NCBI RefSeq assembly: GCF_028389875.1
Contig: NC_084668.1
Location: forward strand, 32,098,993-32,162,992
Length of the DNA: 64,000 nt
Source of the DNA: Rhea pennata
Lineage: Eukaryota > Chordata > Aves > Rheiformes > Rheidae
Direction: 5' to 3'
Shown here: positions 24,301 to 64,000 of the stretch, one piece after another
Position numbering within the stretch: position 1 is the first letter of the stretch
How the letters are laid out: each line of letters begins with the position of its first letter
Notes under the pieces: generated by a model
The model's input: the letters and a program-made list of their open reading frames with translations, nothing else
Told to the model about the DNA's origin: nothing
Database searches by the model: none
Made by a program: the position numbers and the translations under genes

Positions 24301-27209
24301 AGTAGAATCTAACTGAACTCATGACTTTTTGAACCCTTCATGCTTTCTGTAACTTCTAGTGTTGTTCCATGTGGTGATCTTTACTGGTAGAATAATCAAA
24401 AAGATCCTCCCTCCTTCCCTTGAATTGGTACACTGGGTTTTCCTAAATTCTTTCCCAGTAAAACCTGAAGATGTCATCTTGTGGGAAAATACATGCATCT
24501 GTCATATTTTTCAGTCCTCATAACTCTAGGGCAGAAATTACAAGCTTCATCTTCAAGAGGGTGTTGTTTTTATGTTGACAGTACCAGACTCTTTATATGG
24601 TCCCTGAAATATGGTTGACTTGTTGTGACTGTGTTTTTTAGTGTATGTATAATGATTATATATATAATTATAGTAGAATATATTATATAATTATTTTGTT
24701 CAGTTATTACTATATTATCTGTTTTTTTATATGTAATATATATTCCACATAAAAGTTAATAAAACAAAAAGTTTAGTAATCTTAACACAGACGCTCTCAA
24801 ACTGGATAACTGGCAATGTGAAAGCCCGTTACAATTATGCTAAGGTGAAGCCTTTTCTCCATCATCAGAGTACATTCCAACAGATCTCAAACAGTACCTG
24901 GCACCTCTGAAAAATTTTTTCTTCATCTCTGCCTATGTGGAGTTCTCCCTGTACTCCTTTAACTACTGTGCCATTGCAGAGGCAGCCAGAGTTCAAGCAA
25001 TCCTGTGTAGATCAGTTATGCTGTTCCTATTTGAATGGGGGACTTGAGGGTGATTTGCTGTCAGGTAAATGGGAGTATGTGAGAGGTTCCTCCAGTGCTG
25101 ATATTCATGGGCTCCATCTCTAAGACTGAAGGAGAGGGAGGGTTGCCAGTAACAAGGTCTTCGGGTGCACAGCCTCCTTCCACCTTCCAGGTTTCCCTCT
25201 ACATTGGGGTTGTGTAGCTGAGCGAGAGTTGAAGTGGTGCTGACCTCCTCTGCCCTGTATATTCTTGCTCCGAGTGCAAGAAAGAGCAGCATGAGCATGC
25301 CTCTACAGATAGGGTAGCCATAAAAATAAATACCGTGAATAGAGCCATGGGGCATGTGTGTGCCCATAATACTGATTAGTGGTAAATAACCTCTGTTTCT
25401 GTCTTAAAGGGATTAATTTAATTGCTCTTCAGTTCCATAGCTTTGGGGATATGTGACAGAGCTGTGACTGTCTGTAACTAAGACTTCCACTTCTGCTAAT
25501 CAGGCTTTCCCTTTTCATGTCCATGACTGGAAACTTTGCGAGCTTTGGAAGTAGAGCACCATGATTTGTCCAGGTTTTGAAACAGATGCCCAAATGATTA
25601 TTTTTAAGAATATCTGTAGATTTGGAATATCAATAGTATGTCTCTGTAGATCTTGATTCTGAAGCTTGAATTATGTGTGGTTCTTCCAGCTCCCAAAATT
25701 GACAGAAACGATTCTAGCACAATTCTCTAATTAGGTTTTTTATTAGTTGGTGAATACAGCTGAGATTTGCAAATCCATTTTTTCAACGTAGCTTGCCTGC
25801 CAACATGAGGAACTGCTTGGCAATCTTCAGTAGTGCAAAGTCTATGATTACTTCTGGTCCTTAATGACTTACGATACTTTATAATGTGCTATAGTGTTTG
25901 CAGTTAGGCTGTCGGGTCTATTCTACAAGTGGTAAACGTTTTTCAGACAAGTGTATTTTTAATAGAGATTTAAATTCTCAACAAGTCAAATTAATTGGCA
26001 GCTTTTTGCATCTTTGCGAAATACAGAAGTACAAGATCGGGTGGGTCCTTATCCTTTTGGCAGATCGGATGATCTGATAATTTGTCATTGTCTGATGTGC
26101 AGTATTGAGGTACTCAGAATAATCAAAACTGTTATAGCTTATGTACAATAAATAGCTCTAGAGAGTTGTGCTGTGCTTGAAATCTCTATTTGGATCATAC
26201 ACAAAAAAGGAGCATCTTTGTTCCGTCTGACATTTTTCTATACTAAGTGTGCCTTGAAGGAATTTCTTTGTTTACCTCATGCTTTCTTGAATTTCAGTTG
26301 ATTGTGCTGCATTTTTATTATTCTTGTTTTGTATGGGAGTTAAATACTACTTACGATTTATTTTTACATACTCCAAGTCTCCTATTATTTGATGGTGTTT
26401 TCAGTACTATGTGACTTTTCTTCATAGATGGGAAAGTCCAGAACTATCAGAATTTTTAATGGATTTACATAGAATTTCTCTTTAATTGCTTGTCACATAC
26501 AGGTTGTGCCTTATTATTTCCATGCTTATAAGGGAAATATATGAATATGTGGTAGTATAACAGCAAATGAATGGTTAAGTTAATTATACCAGTCATTATA
26601 AATGCTTCAATATAAGGGTATATTTATAGCAATGTAATTACTATACCAATAATCAAAGCTTCTTCTTACATTTATTTGAGCATGACTTGATTTTAATTGA
26701 GTAAAAGAACATGAAAGAGTAGAATTCAAAGAAGGCTGGGTGGGTCCTTATCCTGAGGAACTTGAAGTTCAAATAAAGGTGCAGTCAAATCAAAAAATAA
26801 AAGCTAAAAAAACGCCCAAAGGAAAGGCTGTGGCGTAGTTCACTTTGCTTTGTAAACACATAATTTGTTTGAAACCATGTTTTTTGTAACATGTAGTAGT
26901 TGACTGGTAGAGTTTTAACTGTTTCTTAAAGGATTATTTTTCTAACTGAATCCTGGGGTGTTTTTCTTGATTGGTATTACCTTGTAAACTTGTCACTATA
27001 TAAATGGAATAGAAGTGAAATGACTTTTTCTAAATTGTTTTTCATTTTAGCTGCCAGAAATGCTTCATGGAGATGGAGATAATGAAGAGCACGGTTATTG
27101 TCCTGTGGGGCAGTTCATTCTTCAGAATCTAGGCCTGCTTCTTGGATTTGCCATCATGCTGGTGATTGCCCTCTATGAAGATAAAATTGTACTTGACATC
27201 CAGTTTTGA
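5246..27209 (+). CDS. SLC39A10: SLC39A10 (ZIP10) zinc transporter, complete coding region, nine coding exons
   Basis: Coding exons are 5246-6322, 7394-7595, 14005-14174, 15117-15335, 16710-16830, 18177-18545, 20380-20460, 22283-22473 and 27051-27209. They sum to 2589 bases (862 residues), have GT-AG borders and keep frame at every junction. ZIP10 belongs to the LIV-1 subfamily of ZIP transporters and moves zinc into the cytosol across the plasma membrane. Visible landmarks are a signal peptide (about residues 1-25), a very His-rich ectodomain (to about 400), the CPALLYQ motif of the LIV-1 subfamily, a His-rich cytosolic loop, the metal-site helices [10 protein letters not shown] (711-720) and HELPHELGD (740-748), and a short C-terminus ending in DIQF. 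Human ZIP10 is about 831 residues, so the length is normal for the family. Family and gene assignment rest on recognised protein similarity across all exons. Confidence 0.97.
6323..7393 (+). other. SLC39A10: SLC39A10 intron
   Basis: About 1.1 kb between coding exons 1 and 2. Apart from the candidate poly(A) signal near its start and pyrimidine-rich stretches (about 7185-7225), nothing was recognised. Confidence 0.7.
6402..6407 (+). terminator. SLC39A10: Candidate intronic poly(A) signal in SLC39A10
   Basis: AATAAA lies 80 bases into the intron after the first coding exon and overlaps the in-frame TAA (6404-6406) reached by reading through the donor. GT-rich sequence follows (TGTTTGTAATGGTTG at about 6420-6434). 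Use would end the protein after the ectodomain. Confidence 0.35.
7394..7595 (+). CDS. SLC39A10: SLC39A10 coding exon 2: membrane-proximal ectodomain with CPALLYQ
   Basis: The exon follows a cttgcag acceptor and ends before gtatgt, phase 1. It encodes the [11 protein letters not shown] and [13 protein letters not shown] segments, the Cys-containing prion-like ectodomain region diagnostic of LIV-1 subfamily ZIPs. Reading continues in frame into the retained intron to about 7648, which is not coding in the main transcript. Confidence 0.94.
7596..14004 (+). other. SLC39A10: SLC39A10 intron with palindromes and simple repeats
   Basis: A 6.4-kb intron. It holds two adjacent inverted repeats at 10343-10390, a purine-rich A/G tract at about 12664-12710 and C-rich patches near 12434-12463. 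No coding exon was recognised. Confidence 0.7.
10343..10390. repeat. Two adjacent hairpin-forming inverted repeats
   Basis: The first, 10343-10358, has 7-bp arms (GAATTCA) around TT. The second, 10365-10390, has perfect 12-bp arms (ATTCTTCATTCA and its complement) around TT. Both share the core TTCATTTGAA. Confidence 0.85.
14005..14174 (+). CDS. SLC39A10: SLC39A10 coding exon 3: transmembrane helices 1-2
   Basis: The exon has a ttcttcccacag acceptor and a gtaagt donor, enters in phase 1 and leaves in phase 0. It encodes [19 protein letters not shown] (first membrane helix) and the second helix through [12 protein letters not shown], a conserved ZIP segment. The first codon is completed by the G left by the previous exon (Ala-Trp-Phe-Cys). 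Confidence 0.95.
14175..15116 (+). other. SLC39A10: SLC39A10 intron
   Basis: About 0.9 kb. A pyrimidine tract at 14909-14940 stands out; nothing else was recognised. Confidence 0.7.
15117..15335 (+). CDS. SLC39A10: SLC39A10 coding exon 4: His-rich loop and transmembrane helix 3
   Basis: The exon begins after ctgatag and ends before gtaagc; both ends are phase 0 (73 codons). It opens with a His-rich stretch ([13 protein letters not shown], then further His-x pairs) and continues into [19 protein letters not shown], the third membrane helix. The His stretch faces a loop, as in other LIV-1 subfamily members. Confidence 0.95.
15336..16709 (+). other. SLC39A10: SLC39A10 intron
   Basis: About 1.4 kb. 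Short open frames occur but have no recognisable protein or splice context. Confidence 0.7.
16710..16830 (+). CDS. SLC39A10: SLC39A10 coding exon 5: basic cytosolic loop
   Basis: The acceptor is ctgttgcag and the donor gtaaac; the exon runs phase 0 to phase 1. It encodes a basic segment with [12 protein letters not shown] and [10 protein letters not shown], matching the large cytosolic loop of ZIP10. This loop carries reported regulatory sites in the family, but no specific site is claimed here. Confidence 0.93.
16831..18176 (+). other. SLC39A10: SLC39A10 intron
   Basis: About 1.3 kb. A C/T-rich stretch lies at about 17823-17857. No exon was recognised. Confidence 0.7.
18177..18545 (+). CDS. 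SLC39A10: SLC39A10 coding exon 6: His-rich cytosolic loop and metal-site helix 4
   Basis: The exon follows caacgtag and ends before gtaaga, phase 1 to phase 1. It starts with an acidic loop ([20 protein letters not shown]), runs through a His cluster ([20 protein letters not shown]), and ends with [21 protein letters not shown]. The His, Asn and Asp of this last motif form half of the ZIP binuclear metal site. Confidence 0.95.
18546..20379 (+). other. SLC39A10: SLC39A10 intron with AT-rich core
   Basis: About 1.8 kb. Positions about 18885-19015 are made almost only of A and T with TTTAT/ATAAA inverted units. No exon was recognised. Confidence 0.7.
20380..20460 (+). CDS. SLC39A10: SLC39A10 coding exon 7: metal-site helix 5
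   Basis: This short 81-base exon (phase 1 to phase 1) has a tttttctag acceptor and gtaact donor. It encodes [17 protein letters not shown] followed by HELPHEL. The HExPHE motif supplies the second half of the ZIP metal site. The exon is a multiple of three but skipping it would delete the active site. Confidence 0.95.
20461..22282 (+). other. SLC39A10: SLC39A10 intron
   Basis: About 1.8 kb with no recognisable exon, repeat family or RNA gene. Confidence 0.7.
22283..22473 (+). CDS. SLC39A10: SLC39A10 coding exon 8: transmembrane helices 6-7
   Basis: The acceptor is ccattttag and the donor gtaaga; the exon runs phase 1 to phase 0. It encodes [20 protein letters not shown], then [16 protein letters not shown] and the following hydrophobic helix through YVALVDM. 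These are near-invariant ZIP family helices. Confidence 0.95.
22474..27050 (+). other. SLC39A10: SLC39A10 last intron
   Basis: A 4.6-kb intron. It contains 20 A at 23636-23655 and an AT-rich stretch at about 24645-24765. A 124-codon open frame on the - strand (24993-25367) has no recognisable domain and no splice context and is not called as a gene. Confidence 0.7.
23636..23655. repeat. Poly(A) run, 20 bases
   Basis: An uninterrupted A run in the last SLC39A10 intron; no retroelement body was recognised next to it. Confidence 0.9.
27051..27209 (+). CDS. SLC39A10: SLC39A10 last coding exon: transmembrane helix 8 and stop
   Basis: The acceptor is ttcattttag and the exon starts in phase 0 with [15 protein letters not shown]. 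The last helix ([18 protein letters not shown]) is followed by the short tail KIVLDIQF and a TGA at 27207-27209. The TGA starts the long 3' UTR. Confidence 0.96.
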   Translation: MPEMLHGDGDNEEHGYCPVGQFILQNLGLLLGFAIMLVIALYEDKIVLDIQF

Positions 27210-27661
27210 CCATCTCTGGTAATCACTGTGGTTACAATAATGTTACTGTATGGCTTTGAGTCTGCACTGTTTTACTGTATGCACATTGCTCAGAGGAAGA
27301 GCAATGGCTTGCACTACTTACACAAGTACAGTATATTCATTTCTATGTAGATTACCTTTTGCTTTTTTTCCAATTAAAATCAGATATGATGACCCAATGC
27401 ATCTTCTAAACTCAAGTGACAGACAATTAGGAAATACTGAATATGAGAAATGGATTCAGTGTGCTATGTAGGAAGCATGCTTGCTTGCTTAAGAAAAAAA
27501 TACAGTGAAGGAGCTACTCTTTTGGGAAAATATCCTTTCATACTACATTTGAACAGAACCCAGAAAATCTTACAGCTGAAATTCATACCGCTGCAAAGAA
27601 CCACAGTAAGCTTTTAGTGCCACATAAGGCTTAAGTAGCACATATATGTATTTTTACATAC

Positions 27662-27665
<4 letters not shown>

Positions 27666-27745
<80 letters not shown>
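27666..27745. repeat. (AT)n(AC)n(AT)n microsatellite in the SLC39A10 3' UTR
   Basis: AT repeats at 27666-27692, AC repeats to 27710, then TA repeats to 27745 with one G interruption. The flanking AT blocks can pair with each other across the AC block in the transcript. Confidence 0.95.
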
Positions 27746-29278
27746 CTCCTGTGCTGTATTCTCTGCATAGTAGTGACAAGTACTGAATCTTACAACAACA
27801 TGACTGGAATCCACTGTGCTAGTTTAATTTAAAATCCTAAGCACTGTTAAATTCTTTAACTACACATTAAGCTGACTCCCTCGTTATAAACTTCATGTGT
27901 AAGAAGGCAGGCTGTTGCAATACATACTGCAAAGAGCTATGGTCTCTCAAGGATCAGTTTGACAGTGTTTTCTTGACTAAAATTTATTTGATGTTCATTC
28001 CTTGATATTATTAGGAAAATGCAAAATGCATTAGAATTAGTGTTAGCTTGGGGAAATCCCTGATGTCAGAGTTATTGAGGTATTTCTGGTTCTTTTTTAC
28101 AGATGCTAAACATGTATTGTGTGCCACTTGCAACCTAAACTACTGAAGAATTTGTGGCTGTGAATTTGTGCAAACTCTCTTTTAACAGCGAATCCATGTG
28201 GTGTTTTTTGGGGTTTTTTTTGGTTTTTTTGTTTGTTTTTTTTTTTTTTCCAGTTTGGGATGTTTTCTTTTTATGTTAAAACAGTCTGAAGTACAAGATG
28301 CTAGTTACTGAACCTGGGCACAAAGGTTAAATTATGCTCTTGTGTATGCAGTACTGATGAGTTATTTACAATACTGTAATATCAGATCAAATCCGTTTCT
28401 ACAATGCCTTGGTATCAGACATTATAGCACTGGCCATTTCTGGCAATAAGACAGTATGTAGGAAGATGTCTACTTCCAGCATCAAGCAGTTTATTTCTAT
28501 AAAATTTTTTTTTTTTTTTACAGTTTTGATATTTAAGTTAGATTATTAAAAAGCAGATATAATAGATCCATGGTGTGTGTAATTTGGAAGGATAGATGGA
28601 AAATTTGGGCCTTAACTTGCTGGAATCAGCTGTCCTGGATTGGAATGTGCTGAGATGTTTCTATTGCCAGATATGAGTTGGTTTTTCTTGTACCCATCTC
28701 CCTTAAAAACAGTGAGTTTGTGAGGAGTGCAAGTTCATTCTGTAGTACCAGTCCTAAGCATGGTAGTAGCCTTTTTTAAAATACTTGGTTTGTCTTCTTT
28801 TATGTGTGTGTATGCCAGGTAAGCTGTATTTTGACTACGTGCCATGTTGTTTCAGTCCGCTCGATGCCAGTGTAGCTGCTAAAACATACCAATCCTAATG
28901 CCTTTACAAGAGCCAGTTGGTATCTTCATTCCATTTCAAGTTTATTTGTGTTTCCTGCAGCCCTTTGCTTTTTGAAGCTTCCGTTGGTAATTTAGCTTTT
29001 ACTAAGCAGCTCGTATATTTTAAAGCTATTAGTTGGTTCTTGCCAGTATTTTTTCCTAAGGCAGTATCAAGAAACAGTATTAAGGGTCCATTTCAAAGAA
29101 GGGTGTAGCTTCTTCAGTGAAGAAGCCAAAAGCCCAGGGTCCATTTATGCAGTCATTTGATGCTTTCAACTTAGTGGGGGAGGGAGCGAGTTTGGTTTTG
29201 TTTTTTAAACAGGGGTACTATTGGGCCCTAATTAGCAAATTTCAGATGAATTTCTTCAGTGCAAAAATCCTGGGTGAC

Positions 29279-29303
29279 TTTTTTTTTTTTTTTTTTTTTT
29301 TTT
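29279..29303. repeat. Poly(T) run, 25 bases, in the SLC39A10 3' UTR
   Basis: 25 uninterrupted T followed by CCCCC. It lies about 1 kb before the first candidate poly(A) signal. Confidence 0.9.
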
Positions 29304-30280
29304 CCCCCACGGAGCCCAAGTTTTAGGTTCCTGAGTACAATTTTCAGAGACTTAGATGCGACCTGAGGATCTGAGCTGAAATAACCTATGTTGCTTATGT
29401 GTTAGAGTGACCATTAATGTTAATGTTGTTAATTCTATCAAGTATGGGGGGGGGTCATTATGTGGTTGAATTGATATTTTGTCAAATCATTTTTTAAAGT
29501 TTATGATGTCTTTTAATTCTTTTCAAATGAAGATGTCACTATTTCAGGTAGTATATTTACTTTTGTATTAGTTGAAATGTGGTTATAGCTTAATACACTG
29601 CCTCTATAGGAAAATAGTTAACTTCTTCCCCAAGACCATCTTCAGACAAGGGAAAAACATGGTCATTGAAGGTAGGTACTGCAGTTTTTGTATTAAATAT
29701 GGGGTTTTCCCTTTCATTTTCTAGTATTTATTACAGGCTAAGAAGAGCATTTTAACAGCTGTAGCTTCTTCTATAGGTTTCCACCAGTATTGAATTCCAA
29801 GTCATTTTAATGTACAGTTTTAGGTCATATAACAGACAGTCTGAATTCCACTACATTTCTAGTTGACTTCAACATTCCATTCTGCTTGAATCCAGAGTCT
29901 CATTTAACTTGTATTTGTTGGAGGGCATAGATGTTACTTGTATATTACAATGCTGTCACTGTGTGACATCCCATATGAATTTTGATGTAGATCACATTGC
30001 ATTCAATCAGCTGTGATTATGCTTAGAAAATATTGTAGTAGCTAGATGCAGTGTGATCCCCACCCCACCCCACCCACCCCTATTAACAATTGAGTCTATG
30101 GTTTAAAAATGTGATTATGGTCCTATAAGATATTTGCTGAGCTATGAGTCTTTTTGTTATAACTAAATCATTTTTTAAAATTTTATAAAGCTGGAAATGA
30201 TCAAATGCTGTTTTGTTCATTGTCAACAGTGTTGTGTTCATTTTATGTATATGTTCCTTATTTATAAGGAGCCTTCAGAA

Positions 30281-30286
30281 AATAAA
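30281..30286 (+). terminator. SLC39A10: Candidate SLC39A10 poly(A) signal
   Basis: A canonical AATAAA lies about 3.07 kb after the stop codon and about 210 bases before the convergent DNAH7 stop codon. Cleavage 15-30 bases downstream would keep the two transcripts from overlapping in coding sequence. Confidence 0.55.
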
Positions 30287-30480
30287 ATTATTCAAGGAGC
30301 AGATTTTCTTGTTGGCTTTTATAAGGTTTCATTGTAGACCTTTATATTTTGGTGTATTCTTTCAAATGTCATGAAAGGCACAAATGCAACGTTGTAAACA
30401 AACTCATTTTATATGTTAATTTCAAGTGATACTTAAGGCTTGATGTGCATCCTTTATAAGCAAACTGGAAAATGAGCCTC

Positions 30481-30486
30481 AATAAA
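30481..30486 (+). terminator. SLC39A10: Second candidate SLC39A10 poly(A) signal, next to the DNAH7 stop
   Basis: A second AATAAA on the + strand ends 11 bases before the complement of the DNAH7 stop codon. If it is used, the SLC39A10 transcript would end inside the DNAH7 terminal coding exon on the opposite strand. Confidence 0.35.
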
Positions 30487-30497
30487 TTGCGGTAAAT

Positions 30498-61121
<30,624 letters not shown>

Positions 61122-64000
61122 CTGTAGGGGAATAAATGATTATAAACTTTCAAAACTGAAATATAAGTTCTTCAAATGTATACCTAAAAAGTAGTAAAGT
61201 GAATCATTTCCTTTTGGCACTAAAACAAAGTCAACTAAATACAAAATCCCAGTATATTTATCATGGAGTAAAAACGCTGATGTATTTACTAGGAGTCATA
61301 GGACTCTTAAGGTTGTTTACAAAATACGACATTACTCTTTCAAAGAAAGTACTCAGAATAATACTTTTCACTTCCTACTAAATTTAATCTAATTTCATTT
61401 TACAATTTCAAAATAAAAGATTGTTCTTTAAATCTATAAAATTTGAGCAGCTATAATACAGTCAGAAATACACATAACTTGCATTTTCTAGTGAATTAAT
61501 GGAATTTTATACTAAAGACAGATTTTACAGTTTGTATAAGGAAAATACTTAAGCAGATTTTGAGGCATCTGGTTTTTAACCCCTTTTAATCCCTGCTTTT
61601 AAGCAGCAACAGACACATAGAACTTTGGAATTTTATTTTCATCGAAATTAAAAACTACTACTCAGATTTTTTGCAGTATTTTTGTATGATACATAGTTAC
61701 ATTATCATGATATCCACGACTAGTGACACATTTTAATGTGTCAGTTACAATTAAAACAGTAATCACTTAAAAACAAATCTTCTAAGCAGGTAGATGTGAG
61801 AATTGCAAAATGAATTTAGCTCTAAAACTTTGGATCAAGGGAATGATCCAATCCTAAATGTTTAAGGCAGCCAGTGTAATCTACTATTCTACGAAAAACA
61901 ATACTTTTTTTCCTTCCAGAGTCAGTGTAAAATGTATTATTTCTTTATCTTATTACAAGTCACTTTATACACAATGACATTAGTAAATTATTTATCGTTA
62001 GTAAATTTTAAAAAATTAACACGTCTCTTGAAAAAATCTGTTTTTTATTTTTAAGTTCACAAATAAAACTTGAAATGTGTCTGCATCTCCATTCTTGTTT
62101 CACTTAGAAATACTAAGATGAAATGTATTCGCAATTAAGGAAAAAAAAAGTTTCGCTTTTGTCCAATTTTCAGATCGACTTTTCTTAGAAAGATGTTTGT
62201 TTTATGAAAGGTTTCCATAAACTGTCAGTAGAAAGTGAGCCTTAAATTAAAAAAAATACGTTGCCAGTACTTACAGTTACAGTATAACTTGGAAAAGATA
62301 ACATTTAGACAAACCAAGTCCAATGCAATCTAGGTTCTTACAGACTTAATAGTTTCAATAATTCTGGCAGGCAAAATAATGCTAGCAGGCAAAACTGTGC
62401 AACACATTATAAACTTCAATCTTCTTTCAAAACGGTAATTTGAAAATACATAAAGCACAGTTTAAGGAGAGAAAACCTCTTTATAATCTCTATTACAATC
62501 TCTACTCCACAAACCTATTACTAAAGACTAATTGTAGTTGTAATGTCTATTTATACATATAATACACAGTAATGTGCATGTAACCCCTAATCCAAGGGTT
62601 CAGCCGTCTGTGACCTAGGCTCAGTTCTGTAAGGCACAACTGTATGACTCCGGATTATCCTTATTGAAAAACAGGTTTTTTTCTAGAAGTTATGAGAGGC
62701 TAGATAAACGGAAAGTATGTAATATATAAAAAGCAAAAAAACAAAAATTAAAGGGAAGTTACTGAGTTGGGAAGAGTAACTAAAGAGACAGATATCAAAC
62801 TGAACACAAAACAGACAGAATGAAAACTTAGGAACTCTGAAATAAAAAGGTAGAGAGTGGTCTTGTTTGCAAGTCTTTTCCAAGAAGCAATGGAGGTCAA
62901 CATGTCCTCACTTCTGTACCAGCCTTCTGCCTAGCATGAACTCATCAAATGCTCATGATGCAGTTACGAACATACTGATGTTCAGCTTAGTAGCATGTTA
63001 GTCCTAGCTACATACCACCTATGTATATTAATCAAGCATAACTGTTTGTACTCTGAAATTATGCATAATCTTGTGCCTAAATAAATGTGATCCCTTAGAA
63101 GGAATATATGCAGAGACAGGGAGCACAGGCACCCAAGGTCCTTTGGACTAATAATAAAGATTGTGAAAGCAACATAGCACAAGTTTAGGGGTTTAAGTTT
63201 TGAAAGTGATTTCAAATTTCAAAATTATTTGGGCCTGAAGCATTCTAGCTTTAAATTCTTTAAGGGCTGGGCTGTTGGATAAGACGACAACTTTGTACAG
63301 TCTCATTCATACTGCCTATTAAAGAGCTCCCTCTGCTAACTCAAACACCACAGCTCTGTCGGCTTTTGTTCAGGAAGATCCTGGGAATAGCTAGTCTGCA
63401 TGAAGCATTGACAGTTAGGGGGATGGGACCTTGAAGAAAACAGACTCCGAGTTGTCAGTAGGGATATACTCATTTACCCTTCATCCAGTATCAAAAGCTA
63501 TCATACGGATGTGGAAGAGCCATATCTGTTCTAAGTTTCTGTACCTCCCTTACTGCCTTCAGTGAAAGATGTACATAGGCCTTTTTTTAGTACTGTGTGT
63601 CAGGGTTTTAAATACTAAAGATGTAGTTGCAAGCCTGGATGTTAAAATATTCTACTAGTTAGCAAAATAAGTATCTGGGAAACTATTTATAGGCAAGTGA
63701 CCAAGATGTTGTCTGTAACATCTCCAGTAGCATCTCAGCGAAAATATATGACTTTCACAGAAAGATTAGCAAAATAACCTTCAGTAGCTTTGCATAAGCA
63801 CCTCTTGGTAGTGACTGATTCCAGCCTAATTCTTTCAAATCAGAGAGCTTTAACTTTTTAAAGGAGGATTATACTTCCATATCTATTGATTATACTTACC
63901 AGAATAGTATTCAAAACTGTATTCCCCTGCTTCTTTAACTGCTCATGACTTTAAAATAGTGATAAGGCCAAGCAGCAGAACACAGAATTTATCACTTGAT
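61122..64000 (-). other. DNAH7: DNAH7 intron, continuing past the window end
   Basis: No further DNAH7 exon was recognised on the - strand. The next upstream exon must end with two bases of a Ser codon in phase 2. Short open frames here show no recognisable protein. Confidence 0.65.

Larger units (their letters stand above)
27210..30300 (+). other. SLC39A10: SLC39A10 3' UTR
   Basis: About 3 kb of non-coding sequence separates the SLC39A10 stop from AATAAA hexamers at 30281-30286 and 30481-30486. It contains an alternating AT/AC/AT tract, several long T runs and an AU-rich TTATTTAT just before the first hexamer. A multi-kilobase 3' UTR is usual for this gene. The exact 3' end is inferred from the hexamers and not proven. 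Confidence 0.7.

Noticed and set aside
24993..25367. 124-codon open frame on the - strand in the last SLC39A10 intron
   Set aside because: No recognisable domain, no splice context, and no conserved-looking composition; consistent with chance in a slightly GC-richer patch.
27614..27814. 66-codon open frame with Ile-Tyr and Cys-Val repeats
   Set aside because: It is only the translation of the AT/AC microsatellite.

Overview
This is a vertebrate nuclear genomic window. It is AT-rich and intron-dominated, with GT-AG splice sites throughout. I read it as most likely a bird, or at least a sauropsid. The support is two CR1-type LINE fragments inside an intron, compact introns, and the gene pair SLC39A10 next to DNAH7, which I recall as neighbours in human (2q32.3 region) and in birds. 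The species cannot be fixed from the sequence alone. No window-scale disruption of any gene was seen.

Layout. Positions 1-5236 lie upstream of the first coding exon of SLC39A10 and look like intron. SLC39A10 (zinc transporter ZIP10) follows on the + strand: nine coding exons from 5246 to 27209 join in phase into an 862-residue protein, followed by a 3' UTR of about 3 kb (27210 to about 30300, possibly about 30500). DNAH7 (inner-arm axonemal dynein heavy chain) converges on it from the - strand. Its stop codon is at 30498-30500, and 18 phase-compatible exons run up to 61121. They encode the C-terminal ~1041 residues (end of the motor: AAA5, AAA6 and C-terminal domain). The rest of DNAH7 lies beyond 64000.

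The most interesting object is a complete four-exon survivin (BIRC5)-like gene on the + strand, at 44203-47763. It sits inside one DNAH7 intron (43161-48686) and is antisense to DNAH7. Its intron positions and phases match those of canonical BIRC5, so it looks like an intron-bearing paralogue rather than a retrocopy. It has its own AATAAA signal. Its BIR domain is one residue short between the zinc-ligand His and the last zinc-ligand Cys. It also differs at positions that in survivin contact phospho-Thr3 of histone H3.

The three genes are not an operon and need not share a pathway. ZIP10 imports zinc across the plasma membrane, DNAH7 powers ciliary beating, and the survivin-like protein would be expected at the chromosomal passenger complex or in apoptosis control. 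Secondary points of interest are: a possible intronic polyadenylation site that would give a secreted ZIP10 ectodomain; a run of 38 A (sense strand) immediately after a DNAH7 splice donor; a near-perfect 26-nt palindrome in a SLC39A10 intron; an (AT)(AC)(AT) tract in the SLC39A10 3' UTR; and a tail-to-tail arrangement in which a SLC39A10 poly(A) signal lies 11 bases from the DNAH7 stop codon.
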